Positions 53,855-61,601 of a stretch of 64,000 nt of DNA are shown here, in pieces. Origin of the DNA: Paenibacillus silagei (GTDB taxonomy: Bacteria > Bacillota > Bacilli > Paenibacillales > Paenibacillaceae). The notes under the pieces were generated by a model. The model was not told where the DNA came from, did no database searches, and saw only the letters and a list, made by a program, of their open reading frames with translations. The stretch is taken from positions 78,618 through 142,617 of the forward strand of contig NZ_JAGGLV010000021.1 of the NCBI RefSeq assembly GCF_017874735.1. The letters run 5' to 3'. Made by a program: the position numbers and the translations under genes. How positions within the stretch are numbered: position 1 is the first letter of the stretch; each line of letters begins with the position of its first letter.

Positions 53855-53943
53855 ATCATAATTTACCGCTCCGCACATTTAAACGGTTGTATTTTGTCGA
53901 AATAAAACTTATATTGTCGATTGCGTACTGTTTTAGTCACATT
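53855..53943 (-). promoter_or_regulatory. conserved cluster promoter block (A) with paired Spo0A-like boxes
   Basis: TTTGTCGAA (53892-53900, perfect Spo0A box) and ATTGTCGAT (53912-53920) lie 20 bp apart, as in blocks B and C. TATGAT (53860-53855) is kept at the same distance; the -35 (GTTAAA) is weaker. AATGTGACTAAAA marks the far edge, as in C. The block lies between two divergent tagged genes (53811 minus and 54028 plus) and could serve both. Confidence 0.6.
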
Positions 53944-54027
53944 ATCAGAATGGAGACTTCTTTAATTTACAGAGATTGCCGAAAAGGCTATAATCCTCTA
54001 AGAATTTATTTAGGGGGATTAAGAGGA

Positions 54028-55398
54028 ATGGGTGTAATCGTAAATAAATATTGTTCAAAATTTATTATGTTTGTGTTGGGAATGCTTCTTTTTTTGATAT
54101 GGGACAACGACGTGTCTTTAGCAGTTCAGTATAATTACAAAGGTTCTACGGGACAGCTCAGCAGTGTGACTTATGATGATGGAACGGTCATTATTTATAA
54201 ACATGACATGAATGGTAATCTCACCTCTAAAAGCAAACTTAAAACACCTGTAGTTCAAGCACCCGCAGAAGCGACTTTATTAGATAGCTCCTATGAGGTA
54301 TACGCCTATGGGGTTAAAAAGGAAGCCAAAAACGTTACCTTTCCTACTTGGACGGCTTTTAATGGTAATGATGACTTAGCTTCTCCCTGGGTAGCCGGTG
54401 AAAAAGTTTCGGATGGTATTTGGAAAGCTGTCGTTCCTTTTAGCAAGCATAATCAGGAGTCTGGATTGTACTACAATGATGTCTGGGTTGATGGTGTATA
54501 TTTTGGAGGAACCACTACAGTTGTAAAAAGAAATAAGGTTACACTTCCAGATAAGGTGAATTTTAAGGATGGAGCCTATGATATTATCGTTGAAGGAGTA
54601 AGTGAAGCAATAACTAATATGACCTTCTACACTTGGACTGAAGCCAATGGTCAGGATGATTTGAAGCAAAATAAAGGGCAGAAAGTATCGCCAGGAGTAT
54701 GGAAAATGACGGTTCCGTTAAGTGATCATTTTTTCGAGACAGGTATATATACTACCCATATCTATACAACTGACTTATACGGAAATAGCACTGGAATCGG
54801 TGTTCAGACTCAAGTCCATTCCTCTGTAATTGCTCCCTCTGAGGTATATCTATTGGATAGTTCGTATGAAGTCTACGCCTATGGAGTCAAAAAGGACGCC
54901 AAAAATGTTTCCTTCCCCACTTGGACGGCTTTCAATGGTAATGACGATCTAGCCTCTCCTTGGGTAGCCGGTGAGAAAGTCTCCGATGGCATTTGGAAAG
55001 CTGTCGTTCCTTTGAACAAGCATAATAATGAGTCCGGGTTGTACTATAACGATGTCTGGGTTGATGGTGTGTATTTTGGAGGGATTACCACCATTGTTAA
55101 AACCAATACGATTATCATTCCAGATACAGTTAGCTCAAGGGCTGGTTCATACGAAATAACAATAAAAAACGTACGTGAAGATATTTCTAAACTTACCTTC
55201 TATACTTGGACCGAGTTACATGGTCAAGATGATATAAAACAAAGCGGAGGACAAAAAGTATCACCAGGAACATGGAAGATTACCATTCCTCTCAGTGATC
55301 ACAATTACGAGACTGGCACTTATATAACTCACATCTATACCACTGACCCATTTGGAAATAGCTCTGGAATAGGTGTTAAAACCATTGTAATCAAATGA
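54028..55398 (+). CDS. YD-tagged secreted protein with four GBS-Bsp-like repeats, plus strand
   Basis: A 456-aa protein: signal peptide (1-31), YD tag (YNYKGSTGQLSSVTYDDGT, then YKHDMNGNLTSK, slightly degenerate), and four GBS-Bsp-like units of about 95 aa (VTFPTWTAFNGNDDLASPW, TFYTWTEANGQDDLKQ, ETGxYxTHIYTTDxxGNS). Units 1 and 3, and 2 and 4, are close pairs, so a two-unit block was duplicated. It is a paralogue of 24343-25758. It is the only tagged gene on the plus strand, stands alone, and faces cluster A. The ATG at 54028 has AGAGGA adjacent and GGGGG 12 bases upstream. The frame is open far upstream, but those starts cross the promoter block. Confidence 0.75.
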   Translation: MGVIVNKYCSKFIMFVLGMLLFLIWDNDVSLAVQYNYKGSTGQLSSVTYDDGTVIIYKHDMNGNLTSKSKLKTPVVQAPAEATLLDSSYEVYAYGVKKEAKNVTFPTWTAFNGNDDLASPWVAGEKVSDGIWKAVVPFSKHNQESGLYYNDVWVDGVYFGGTTTVVKRNKVTLPDKVNFKDGAYDIIVEGVSEAITNMTFYTWTEANGQDDLKQNKGQKVSPGVWKMTVPLSDHFFETGIYTTHIYTTDLYGNSTGIGVQTQVHSSVIAPSEVYLLDSSYEVYAYGVKKDAKNVSFPTWTAFNGNDDLASPWVAGEKVSDGIWKAVVPLNKHNNESGLYYNDVWVDGVYFGGITTIVKTNTIIIPDTVSSRAGSYEITIKNVREDISKLTFYTWTELHGQDDIKQSGGQKVSPGTWKITIPLSDHNYETGTYITHIYTTDPFGNSSGIGVKTIVIK

Positions 55399-55451
55399 TA
55401 TTCTCATCTGAGCAGCCATTGGATAAACAGCACTTACTACCAACCACAAAC

Positions 55452-55490
55452 AACCCCGCAGCAGATTTCACATCTGCTGCGGGGTTCTTC
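55452..55490. terminator. perfect 15-bp hairpin between convergent genes
   Basis: AACCCCGCAGCAGAT (55452-55466) and its exact complement (55472-55486) around TTCAC, followed by TTCTTC. It ends the tagged gene (plus) and the YcnI gene (minus), and marks the right edge of the RHS island. Confidence 0.85.
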
Positions 55491-55521
55491 CATACAAGTC
55501 AACCCGCCACTTACGTCCAGC

Positions 55522-56181
55522 CTACTCCGTGCGGCCCCGAAGCAAAGCGATCGCTGCCAGCAGGAAGGAGACCAGCGAGATGCCGAGGGTAATGTAAACC
55601 ATCGGCGAGGTGCCGGTGCTGGCGCCTTCCTTCTCCACAATGGCCTGATGCTCGTCCATGGTCATGGTGCCGCTGCCGGACATGTCTGCGGCACCGTGGC
55701 CGTGGCCGCCATCGGCGCTGCCGGAGGCTTCAGCGATGGCGGTGATGGAATGCGGGGATTCCGAGCCGGGTTCGCCGGACCATTGCACCAGGCTGCCATC
55801 GGCATAGTGTTGATAGGCATCCCAGGCGATATTGCCTGCGGAGTCGGGGTTCTTGGCCGTGAAGTAGAAGCGCTGGAACTGTCCGGCCTGAATTCCGCCA
55901 TCCTTGGCAATCCAGCTCACTTTATTCCCCTCAACCGTTACCTCCCAGCCGGGAGTGGCTTCATATTGCTTGAATTCCGCGCCTGCCGGCATCCGCAGAT
56001 CCACCTGCACGGTGGCGCTTTCTTTTTCAGACGGCACTTTCAGGGTATACGTCTCCCAGGCCCCCGTGCTGGACTGGGCTGGACTAACGGTTACGTGGGC
56101 ACTCGCCACGGCTGCGAACAACAGTAGTGCGGCGGCTGCCGGTGCGGCCAATGCTGCTATTTTGCGAAACATTCTATTCAA
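55522..56181 (-). CDS. ycnI: YcnI-like copper-associated membrane protein
   Basis: A 219-aa protein of the YcnI/DUF1775 family. Signal peptide 1-28 ending VASA, then HVTVSPAQSSTGAW, where the new N-terminal His is the copper ligand of this family. The core runs to about 150 (VPSEKESATVQVDLRMPAG, ATPGWEVTVEGNKVSW, FYFTAKNPDSAG). A His/Gly/Met-rich linker (GGHGHGAADMSGSGTMTM) may also bind metal. A C-terminal membrane anchor (PMVYITLGISLVSFLLAAIA) and positive tail close it. It acts outside the membrane in copper handling. The start is TTG at 56181 (GGGGAG 6-7 bases upstream). The partner copper importer YcnJ/CopD is not in view. Confidence 0.85.
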   Translation of the reverse strand: MNRMFRKIAALAAPAAAALLLFAAVASAHVTVSPAQSSTGAWETYTLKVPSEKESATVQVDLRMPAGAEFKQYEATPGWEVTVEGNKVSWIAKDGGIQAGQFQRFYFTAKNPDSAGNIAWDAYQHYADGSLVQWSGEPGSESPHSITAIAEASGSADGGHGHGAADMSGSGTMTMDEHQAIVEKEGASTGTSPMVYITLGISLVSFLLAAIALLRGRTE

Positions 56182-56239
56182 TGAAATCTCCCCTATTCTC
56201 TAATAATGGATATTGGGCCTGTCTACGCTATCTTAAGCT

Positions 56240-56905
56240 CTATCTCTTCCCCGGAAAATCCCGCTCCCGCGAAGCCAACCCCTGCTCCAGGGCGTACCTT
56301 GTGAGCTGCGTGCGGTTCTGAAGCTGAAGCTTCTGCAGAATGTTCTTCAGGTGATTCTTAACCGTATGCTCGGAGATCCCGAGGGTGGCGGCAATCTCCT
56401 TATTGGTAGACCCGGAGGATACACAGCCCAGTATCTCCTTCTCCCGAGCCGTTAATGCCTCCCGCTCCTCCTTGACAGAGGTGACGGCGAACTCCTTCAG
56501 AATCTGGAACGCCAGCTCCCGGCTCAGCGGAACCTCTTCGCTTACAATCGCCAGCAAATATTCGATCCAGGTAGACGGAGCCAGGTTCTTCAGGAGATAC
56601 CCCTGCGCTCCCTGCTTCAGCGCTTCGAACAGATAAGAGATCTCATCCGACACGGTGACGATCACAATCCGGACATACGGATATTCCAGCTTAATGCGCC
56701 GCGTGGTCTCCAGACCGTCCATTCCCGGCATTTCGATATCGATCAGGATCAGGTCGGGCATCCATTGCCCGGTCCAGACGATCGCCTCCGCTCCGCTGGC
56801 CACCGCACCGATCACTTCAAACCGTTCATCCAGCCCCACAATCTCGGTCATCGCTTCGCGTGCATGCGCATGGTCATCGACGATCAGCACCCGGCAGCGT
56901 TCCAT
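56240..56905 (-). CDS. NarL/FixJ-type response regulator
   Basis: A 221-aa regulator. The receiver domain (about 3-120) has the acidic pair in VLIVDDHAH, the phospho-acceptor Asp in DLILIDIEMPGMDG and the Lys in GYLLKN. The LuxR-type DNA-binding domain (about 150-215) has LTAREKEILGCVSSGSTNKE and IAATLGISEHTVKNHLKNIL. It forms an operon with the overlapping histidine kinase. The target is unknown; the neighbouring ycnI is a candidate. ATG 56905 has AAGGGGG 8 bases upstream. Confidence 0.85.
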   Translation of the reverse strand: MERCRVLIVDDHAHAREAMTEIVGLDERFEVIGAVASGAEAIVWTGQWMPDLILIDIEMPGMDGLETTRRIKLEYPYVRIVIVTVSDEISYLFEALKQGAQGYLLKNLAPSTWIEYLLAIVSEEVPLSRELAFQILKEFAVTSVKEEREALTAREKEILGCVSSGSTNKEIAATLGISEHTVKNHLKNILQKLQLQNRTQLTRYALEQGLASRERDFPGKR

Positions 56906-57746
56906 CCTGCGCACCCCCTTTTACAATTTCTACAGTGGTTCCGTCCGCTCCTGAGTGAAGCCTAAGCGCCCAGCCCATACTGCGGGACCGTTCCCTCATA
57001 ATCTGCAGGCCATAGCTGCCGCTCACCGCAAAAGGATCATCATGCTCAATCCCCGCACCGTCATCTGCAACGGTTACACGCCAGCCGTGCTCATTCCCTT
57101 GACCTGATACGGACACCCTGCCCGCACGTGTGTGCTTACGCACATTAATAATCGCTTCACGAATGCAGGACAACAGCTCTGCCTGTTCCGCCGCTGTCAG
57201 CGCCCGCTCTTCCAGATGCCAGTCCAGCGATACCTCGATCATGACTTCTCCGGCTATTGCCGCCAGCTGCTCATGGATAGAACGCTCCAGCGAGAAGCTC
57301 TCCGCGCCGCTCAACGGCACCTTCAAATTGGCAATGGCCTGACGTACATAACGGTTAACCTCGTGAACGGTCTTCTTGATCTGATCCACACTGTCCGCGC
57401 TGATGCCGCCATCCTTGCGGCCGTGCTCCAGCCGGTCGATCCGTACAGAGAGCAGGAACAGGGACTGGGCCATGCCGTCATGCAGCTCTTTTGCCAGTGC
57501 CTCCCGTGCTTCCATCGCTCCGGTTGCCGCCCGCTCCTGCTCCAGCTCCCGCTGATTGCGCTCCATGAGGCGAAAGAGCGGCAGCAGCAGAATAATACTG
57601 AAGAGAAATACCAATACAGGTGTTAAGAAGTTGCCTGTGTCCATAGAGATGTACGGCATCAGGAACTGATGTCTCACCCACTCCCAGATACCCACCATGA
57701 CCGTTGGAATCAGCAGAATAAGCACTTTAATTCGGGTATACGTCAC
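56874..57746 (-). CDS. sensor histidine kinase, HisKA_3 (NarX/LiaS/DesK) type
   Basis: A 290-aa kinase. Two membrane segments (about 5-25 and 38-62) with only a short outer loop suggest sensing within the membrane. The HisKA_3 phospho-acceptor is in ALAKELHDGMAQSLFLL (about residue 90). The ATPase domain has the N box (LLSCIREAIINVRKHT) and G boxes (VADDGAGI, SYGLQIMRER). GTG start with GGGAGGG close by. Its end overlaps the regulator gene by 32 bp, so translation is coupled. Confidence 0.85.
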   Translation of the reverse strand: MTYTRIKVLILLIPTVMVGIWEWVRHQFLMPYISMDTGNFLTPVLVFLFSIILLLPLFRLMERNQRELEQERAATGAMEAREALAKELHDGMAQSLFLLSVRIDRLEHGRKDGGISADSVDQIKKTVHEVNRYVRQAIANLKVPLSGAESFSLERSIHEQLAAIAGEVMIEVSLDWHLEERALTAAEQAELLSCIREAIINVRKHTRAGRVSVSGQGNEHGWRVTVADDGAGIEHDDPFAVSGSYGLQIMRERSRSMGWALRLHSGADGTTVEIVKGGAQDGTLPGADRR

Positions 57747-57862
57747 AGTTCCCTCCCTAATTTCTGTTCGTTATTTTACCATTTCCGGGTGATCTCCGGC
57801 ATGACTCTTTCGGGCTATACCCGTCCACATATGTTACAGAATTAAGTATTTAAAATATTAAA

Positions 57863-58071
57863 TAAGAAGCACTAAAGAAATTAACAAAAAGCAAAAGAAA
57901 CGGAGGGGAAATTTGGAACTGTAGGAGCGGTAGCGACCGCCTTTTTCACCGGATTTCCACCGCGAGCAGCGGAATAAATCAAGAAATCTGGGGACAACAG
58001 CGGCCGGAAGTCCAAATGTTCACCGCAGTGACGATGAAGCTTCAAGTTCAAAAATCTTAAGTGTTTCTTAT
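57863..58071. repeat. Paenibacillus-type dispersed element with inverted ends, 209 bp
   Basis: The ends ATAAGAAGCACTAAAG (57863-57878) and CTTAAGTGTTTCTTAT (58056-58071) are inverted repeats with two mismatches. The inside is GC-rich and folds into short hairpins (GCGGT-AGCG-ACCGC at about 57927, CCGC-GAGCA-GCGG at about 57959, GGGGAC...GTCC). I recall very similar sequence (CGGAATAAATCAAGAAATCT and the GGAGCGxTAGCGACCGCC part) in many intergenic regions of Paenibacillus genomes; that is memory, not a search. It may be a MITE or a mobile RNA-coding repeat. It fills most of the 430-bp gap between the kinase and vanR-like genes. I see no gene in the remainder. Confidence 0.6.
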
Positions 58072-58179
58072 ATAGTCGTCCTATCATAACAGTTAGCGAA
58101 ACAATATCCGATAGGTTACACTAGGAATGACATTTAATCAAGAATACATTCATACTGACACTACAGGAGAGATATTGAA

Positions 58180-58875
58180 ATGAAACGGATTACGATTCTA
58201 ATCGCCGACGATGATCCCGAGATTGCCGATCTGATCGGACTGCATTTGGAAAAAGAAGGCTACCACCCCATAAAGGTTACAAACGGCCCGGCAGCAGTGC
58301 AGGTCATCCAGTCCAGGCATATCGACCTGGCGATTCTGGATATTATGATGCCCGGGCTGGACGGGTATGAGGTGACCCGGCAGATCCGGGAGCAGCATGG
58401 GCTGCCGATTATTTTTGTGAGCGCGAAGACTTCGGATCTGGATAAAATCACCGGACTTGTCATCGGCGCCGACGATTATATGACCAAGCCCTTCAATCCC
58501 ATGGAGCTAGTAGCCAGAGTGAATGCGCAGCTCAGACGTTCCATGAAGCTGAACCAGCCGGTTACCGAGCAGAAGGCCGTGGTGGAAGCCGGGGGACTGA
58601 TTGTTGATCCGGACCGCCGTTCCGTAACCTTATACGGACATCCCGTGGAGCTGACGCCGAAGGAATTCGATATCCTGTATTTGCTCGCCAGCTACCCGAA
58701 GAAAGTATTCAGCGCCGAGCAGCTTTTTCAGCAAATCTGGGGTGAGGCTTATTATGAAGGCGGGAACACCGTGATGGTCCATATCCGCACCCTGCGCAAA
58801 AAGCTCGGCGAAGACCAGAATAAAAATACATGGATCAAAACGATCTGGGGAGTAGGGTACACGTTCAATGGCTAA
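58180..58875 (+). CDS. vanR: OmpR-type response regulator, VanR-like
   Basis: A 231-aa regulator: receiver (1-120) with IADDDPEI, phospho-acceptor Asp in LAILDIMMPGLDGYEV, and Lys in YMTKPFNPMEL; winged helix (about 130-230) with LTPKEFDILYLLASYPKKVF and HIRTLRKKLGED ending WGVGYTFNG. It resembles VanR of glycopeptide-resistance clusters, and the downstream gene set (kinase, VanY, VanZ) supports that name. The SD GGAGAG is 8 bases from the ATG. It overlaps the kinase gene by 8 bp. Confidence 0.8.
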   Translation: MKRITILIADDDPEIADLIGLHLEKEGYHPIKVTNGPAAVQVIQSRHIDLAILDIMMPGLDGYEVTRQIREQHGLPIIFVSAKTSDLDKITGLVIGADDYMTKPFNPMELVARVNAQLRRSMKLNQPVTEQKAVVEAGGLIVDPDRRSVTLYGHPVELTPKEFDILYLLASYPKKVFSAEQLFQQIWGEAYYEGGNTVMVHIRTLRKKLGEDQNKNTWIKTIWGVGYTFNG

Positions 58876-59965
58876 ACTTGTCCGCAGCTTCCGCTTCAAA
58901 ATGATATCGCTGCTGGTACTCAGCATGATTTGCTCCGGTGCTATTACCTTTGTACTCTACAAAAGCCTGCAAATGTATTATACCTCTCAGGTGAAGTATG
59001 AAGACAAGCTGACCCGCTTCCGTTATCTGATTGCCGATTTCGGCGACCTGAATTTCTTCCTGATCTTCTTCATCCCGCTGGCGCTGCTGTTCTTCTTCCT
59101 GTTCACCAAGCCGTACGCCCGCTATTTCAAAGAAATCTCGCACCATATCCGCCTGCTGGCTAACGGGGATTTCAAAAGCCGGATTCAAATTAATTCTAAC
59201 GATGAGTTCGAGGATATCGCCGCTGATCTTAACCAGGCCAAAGACAAACTCGAAGAAGCGGTGGAACGCGGGGACTTCGCGGAGAACAGCAAGGACAAGC
59301 TGGTGCTGAATCTGGCTCATGATCTGCGGACTCCGCTGACCTCTGTGCTCGGCTACCTGGATCTGGTGCTGAAGGACGGGGAGTTAACCGCTGAACAAGT
59401 GAAACATTACACCACGATTGCCTACACCAAATCACAGCGGCTGGAAAAGCTGATCGACGAGCTATTCGAGATTACCCGTATGAACTACGGCATGCTTACC
59501 GTGGAGCAGCGCCCCCTGGATCTGAGCGAGCTGCTGGTCCAGCTGAACGAGGAATTGTATCCTCTGCTGGAGAACAACGGGCTGACTGCCCGCACCCAGG
59601 TCACTCCGCAGCTCAAAATTACCGGAGACGGGGAACTGCTGGCCCGGGTGTTCGAGAACCTGCTGACCAATGCGGTGCGTTACGGCAAAGACGGCCGTTA
59701 TGTCGATGTCCGCTGCTATCCGGAGGGTGAGACCATCGTTGTCCAGGTCATGAACTACGGAGATAGGATTCCGGCAGAGGACCTGCCTTTTCTGTTCGAT
59801 ATGTTCTATACAGGTGACCGGGCACGGACCCATCAGGAAGGCAGTACCGGGCTGGGATTGTTCATTGCCAAAAATATCGTCGAGCAGCATCAGGGGACGA
59901 TCTCCGTACAGAGTGACACGATCCGCACGCTCTTCGAGGTCCGTCTGCCGGGTCTGATCCACTAG
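58868..59965 (+). CDS. vanS: sensor histidine kinase, VanS-like
   Basis: A 365-aa membrane kinase: span 1 (about 13-35), short outer loop, span 2 (about 57-80), HAMP (about 80-130, FKSRIQINSNDEFEDIA), HisKA with the phospho-His in LNLAHDLRTPLTSVLGYLDL (about residue 157), and HATPase with VFENLLTNAVRYG, and GSTGLGLFIAKNIV. The short outer loop is typical of VanS, which senses cell-wall damage or glycopeptides. It phosphorylates the VanR-like regulator encoded just upstream. A strong terminator follows, so vanY/vanZ may form a second transcript. Confidence 0.8.
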   Translation: MAKLVRSFRFKMISLLVLSMICSGAITFVLYKSLQMYYTSQVKYEDKLTRFRYLIADFGDLNFFLIFFIPLALLFFFLFTKPYARYFKEISHHIRLLANGDFKSRIQINSNDEFEDIAADLNQAKDKLEEAVERGDFAENSKDKLVLNLAHDLRTPLTSVLGYLDLVLKDGELTAEQVKHYTTIAYTKSQRLEKLIDELFEITRMNYGMLTVEQRPLDLSELLVQLNEELYPLLENNGLTARTQVTPQLKITGDGELLARVFENLLTNAVRYGKDGRYVDVRCYPEGETIVVQVMNYGDRIPAEDLPFLFDMFYTGDRARTHQEGSTGLGLFIAKNIVEQHQGTISVQSDTIRTLFEVRLPGLIH

Positions 59966-59989
59966 TCTGATCCAGCTATAGCAGTGTTG

Positions 59990-60016
59990 CCGTCCTTTTA
60001 GAAGGACGGTTTTTTC
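59990..60016 (+). terminator. terminator after the VanS-like kinase
   Basis: CCGTCCTT-TTAG-AAGGACGG followed by TTTTTT, 25 bp after the kinase stop. Confidence 0.9.
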
Positions 60017-60151
60017 ATTTGGCATCTCAACCGCGCGTTTCAGGTGGAAACGGCTTTAGTTTTATCTTTTAAGAAAAACTTTATCTTTCCCCCACTTCTA
60101 TTTAAACACACTCCTCTATGCTTAAGTCATTGAAACAAGGAGGACGAGAAC

Positions 60152-61009
60152 ATGAAGAAATGGTTATTGTTAATTGTGATTGCCTTGCTGATCGGGTATG
60201 AGTGGATGTCCAGGGATAAAGAGGATGCCAAGGCAGACCTGAATATTAAGACGGTACGAGTCTCTGCAGATAATGGTTCGAAGACTCTGACAGTGATCCC
60301 GAAGGGCCAAATTTATCAGGGGAACCTGCTGCTGGTCAACAAGGATTACCCCGTTCACGATACAGGAGTCAGCCAGGACATCGTCCGTCTGCTCGATCAT
60401 GAGGAGCTGACTTCCGGCTACCTGCTGCTGGATCACAAAACGCTGCTCTCCAGGCAAGTCGCGGAGAAATTCACAGAGATGGTACATGCTGCAGCCGGGG
60501 AGGACATCAACAGCTTCCTGATCAGCAGCGGATATAGGGACAATGACAAGCAGCAGCAGCTATACGATGAAAGAGGGGCCGACTACGCTCTTCCACCCGG
60601 ATACAGCGAGCATAACCTGGGCTTGTCGCTAGACATCGGCTCCTCCCAAATGGCCATGAGCCATGCCCCTGAAGGGCAGTGGCTGCGTGAGCATGCATGG
60701 GATTACGGCTTCATTCTGCGCTATCCTGAGGATAAAACAGACATCACCGGCATCAAGTATGAGCCCTGGCATTTCCGTTATGTAGGAATTCCGCACAGTG
60801 TGATTATGCGCGACAAGAACTTCACGCTTGAAGAATATCTTGAATTCCTAAAGGAGCAGAAGTCGATTGCCACTACCGTTAACGGGGTTGAATATCAGAT
60901 CTCCTATATCGAAATTAACGGGAACACTCCTGTTCCTACCCCTGACGCCCAGCACGTTGAGTTCTCCGGCGACAATATGAACGGTGTGATTATGACGGTC
61001 TATCCTTAA
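60152..61009 (+). CDS. vanY: D-alanyl-D-alanine carboxypeptidase, VanY-like (M15)
   Basis: A 285-aa membrane-anchored zinc peptidase that removes the terminal D-Ala from peptidoglycan precursors or wall peptides. An N-terminal signal anchor (1-20) is followed by the M15B catalytic domain (about 75-235): SSGYRDNDKQQQLYDERGAD, the zinc-ligand motif SEHNLGLSLDIGSS, and the second ligand region GIKYEPWHFRYVG with the catalytic Glu. The order and spacing follow VanY of vanA clusters closely, including the tail that ends NGVIMTVYP. AAGGAGG lies 8 bases upstream of the ATG. Confidence 0.88.
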   Translation: MKKWLLLIVIALLIGYEWMSRDKEDAKADLNIKTVRVSADNGSKTLTVIPKGQIYQGNLLLVNKDYPVHDTGVSQDIVRLLDHEELTSGYLLLDHKTLLSRQVAEKFTEMVHAAAGEDINSFLISSGYRDNDKQQQLYDERGADYALPPGYSEHNLGLSLDIGSSQMAMSHAPEGQWLREHAWDYGFILRYPEDKTDITGIKYEPWHFRYVGIPHSVIMRDKNFTLEEYLEFLKEQKSIATTVNGVEYQISYIEINGNTPVPTPDAQHVEFSGDNMNGVIMTVYP

Positions 61010-61056
61010 CGACTAACCCATATAACAGTACAATCTACAGAAAGCGGTGATGTAAA

Positions 61057-61572
61057 ATGAATCAGGCACACAAGCAGACAAAGTACGGTTTGCAGGTACT
61101 GTTTACCGTCTACGTGTATATTTTGTTTAAAATCATTTTGTTCAAATTCGGGTCGATGGATCTCCCGTTTCTATGGCAGCAACTTCAGCACGGAGCTGGA
61201 AACATAGCCGCCAGTCTGCAGACTGGAAATCTGGTTCCGTTGGCCACCTTATCCAATACCTATCACCATATCAGCACTAGCACCGTCGTTAATTTCTTGG
61301 GAAATATCGCCTTGTTTATCCCTTATGGCATCTTCCTGGTGCTGCTCAACCCGAATGGAAAAGGCAGCGGCTCCTTCACCGGTGTCCTGCTGTGGTCCTT
61401 CGCGTTAAGCGCGGTGCTGGAATGCTCGCAAGCCGTCTTCTATATTGGAACGTTTGATGTGGATGATCTGCTGTTGAACACCTTCGGCGGGATACTGGGA
61501 TACATGCTGATCCGTCCGATGATGACGATCTATATGTCAGGCAGACAAGGCTCCTCCGTCACCCAGAAGTAA
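61057..61572 (+). CDS. vanZ: VanZ family membrane protein
   Basis: A 171-aa protein with four to five membrane segments (about 10-30, 78-98, 105-128, 132-155). The VanZ family pattern is present: NLVPLATL near the outer loop, VNFLGNIALFIPYGIFLVLL, SAVLECSQAVFYIGTFDVDD and LLNTFGGILGY. VanZ proteins give low-level teicoplanin or lipoglycopeptide resistance. It lies 47 bp after vanY and is probably co-transcribed. No vanH, vanA or vanX ligase genes are visible. Confidence 0.85.
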   Translation: MNQAHKQTKYGLQVLFTVYVYILFKIILFKFGSMDLPFLWQQLQHGAGNIAASLQTGNLVPLATLSNTYHHISTSTVVNFLGNIALFIPYGIFLVLLNPNGKGSGSFTGVLLWSFALSAVLECSQAVFYIGTFDVDDLLLNTFGGILGYMLIRPMMTIYMSGRQGSSVTQK

Positions 61573-61601
61573 CGGGGAGCCCTGCTGTCCGTTCGCCCTG
61601 C

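Noticed and set aside
58180..61572. A complete vancomycin resistance operon
   Set aside because: No vanH dehydrogenase, D-Ala-D-Lac ligase or vanX dipeptidase is present.
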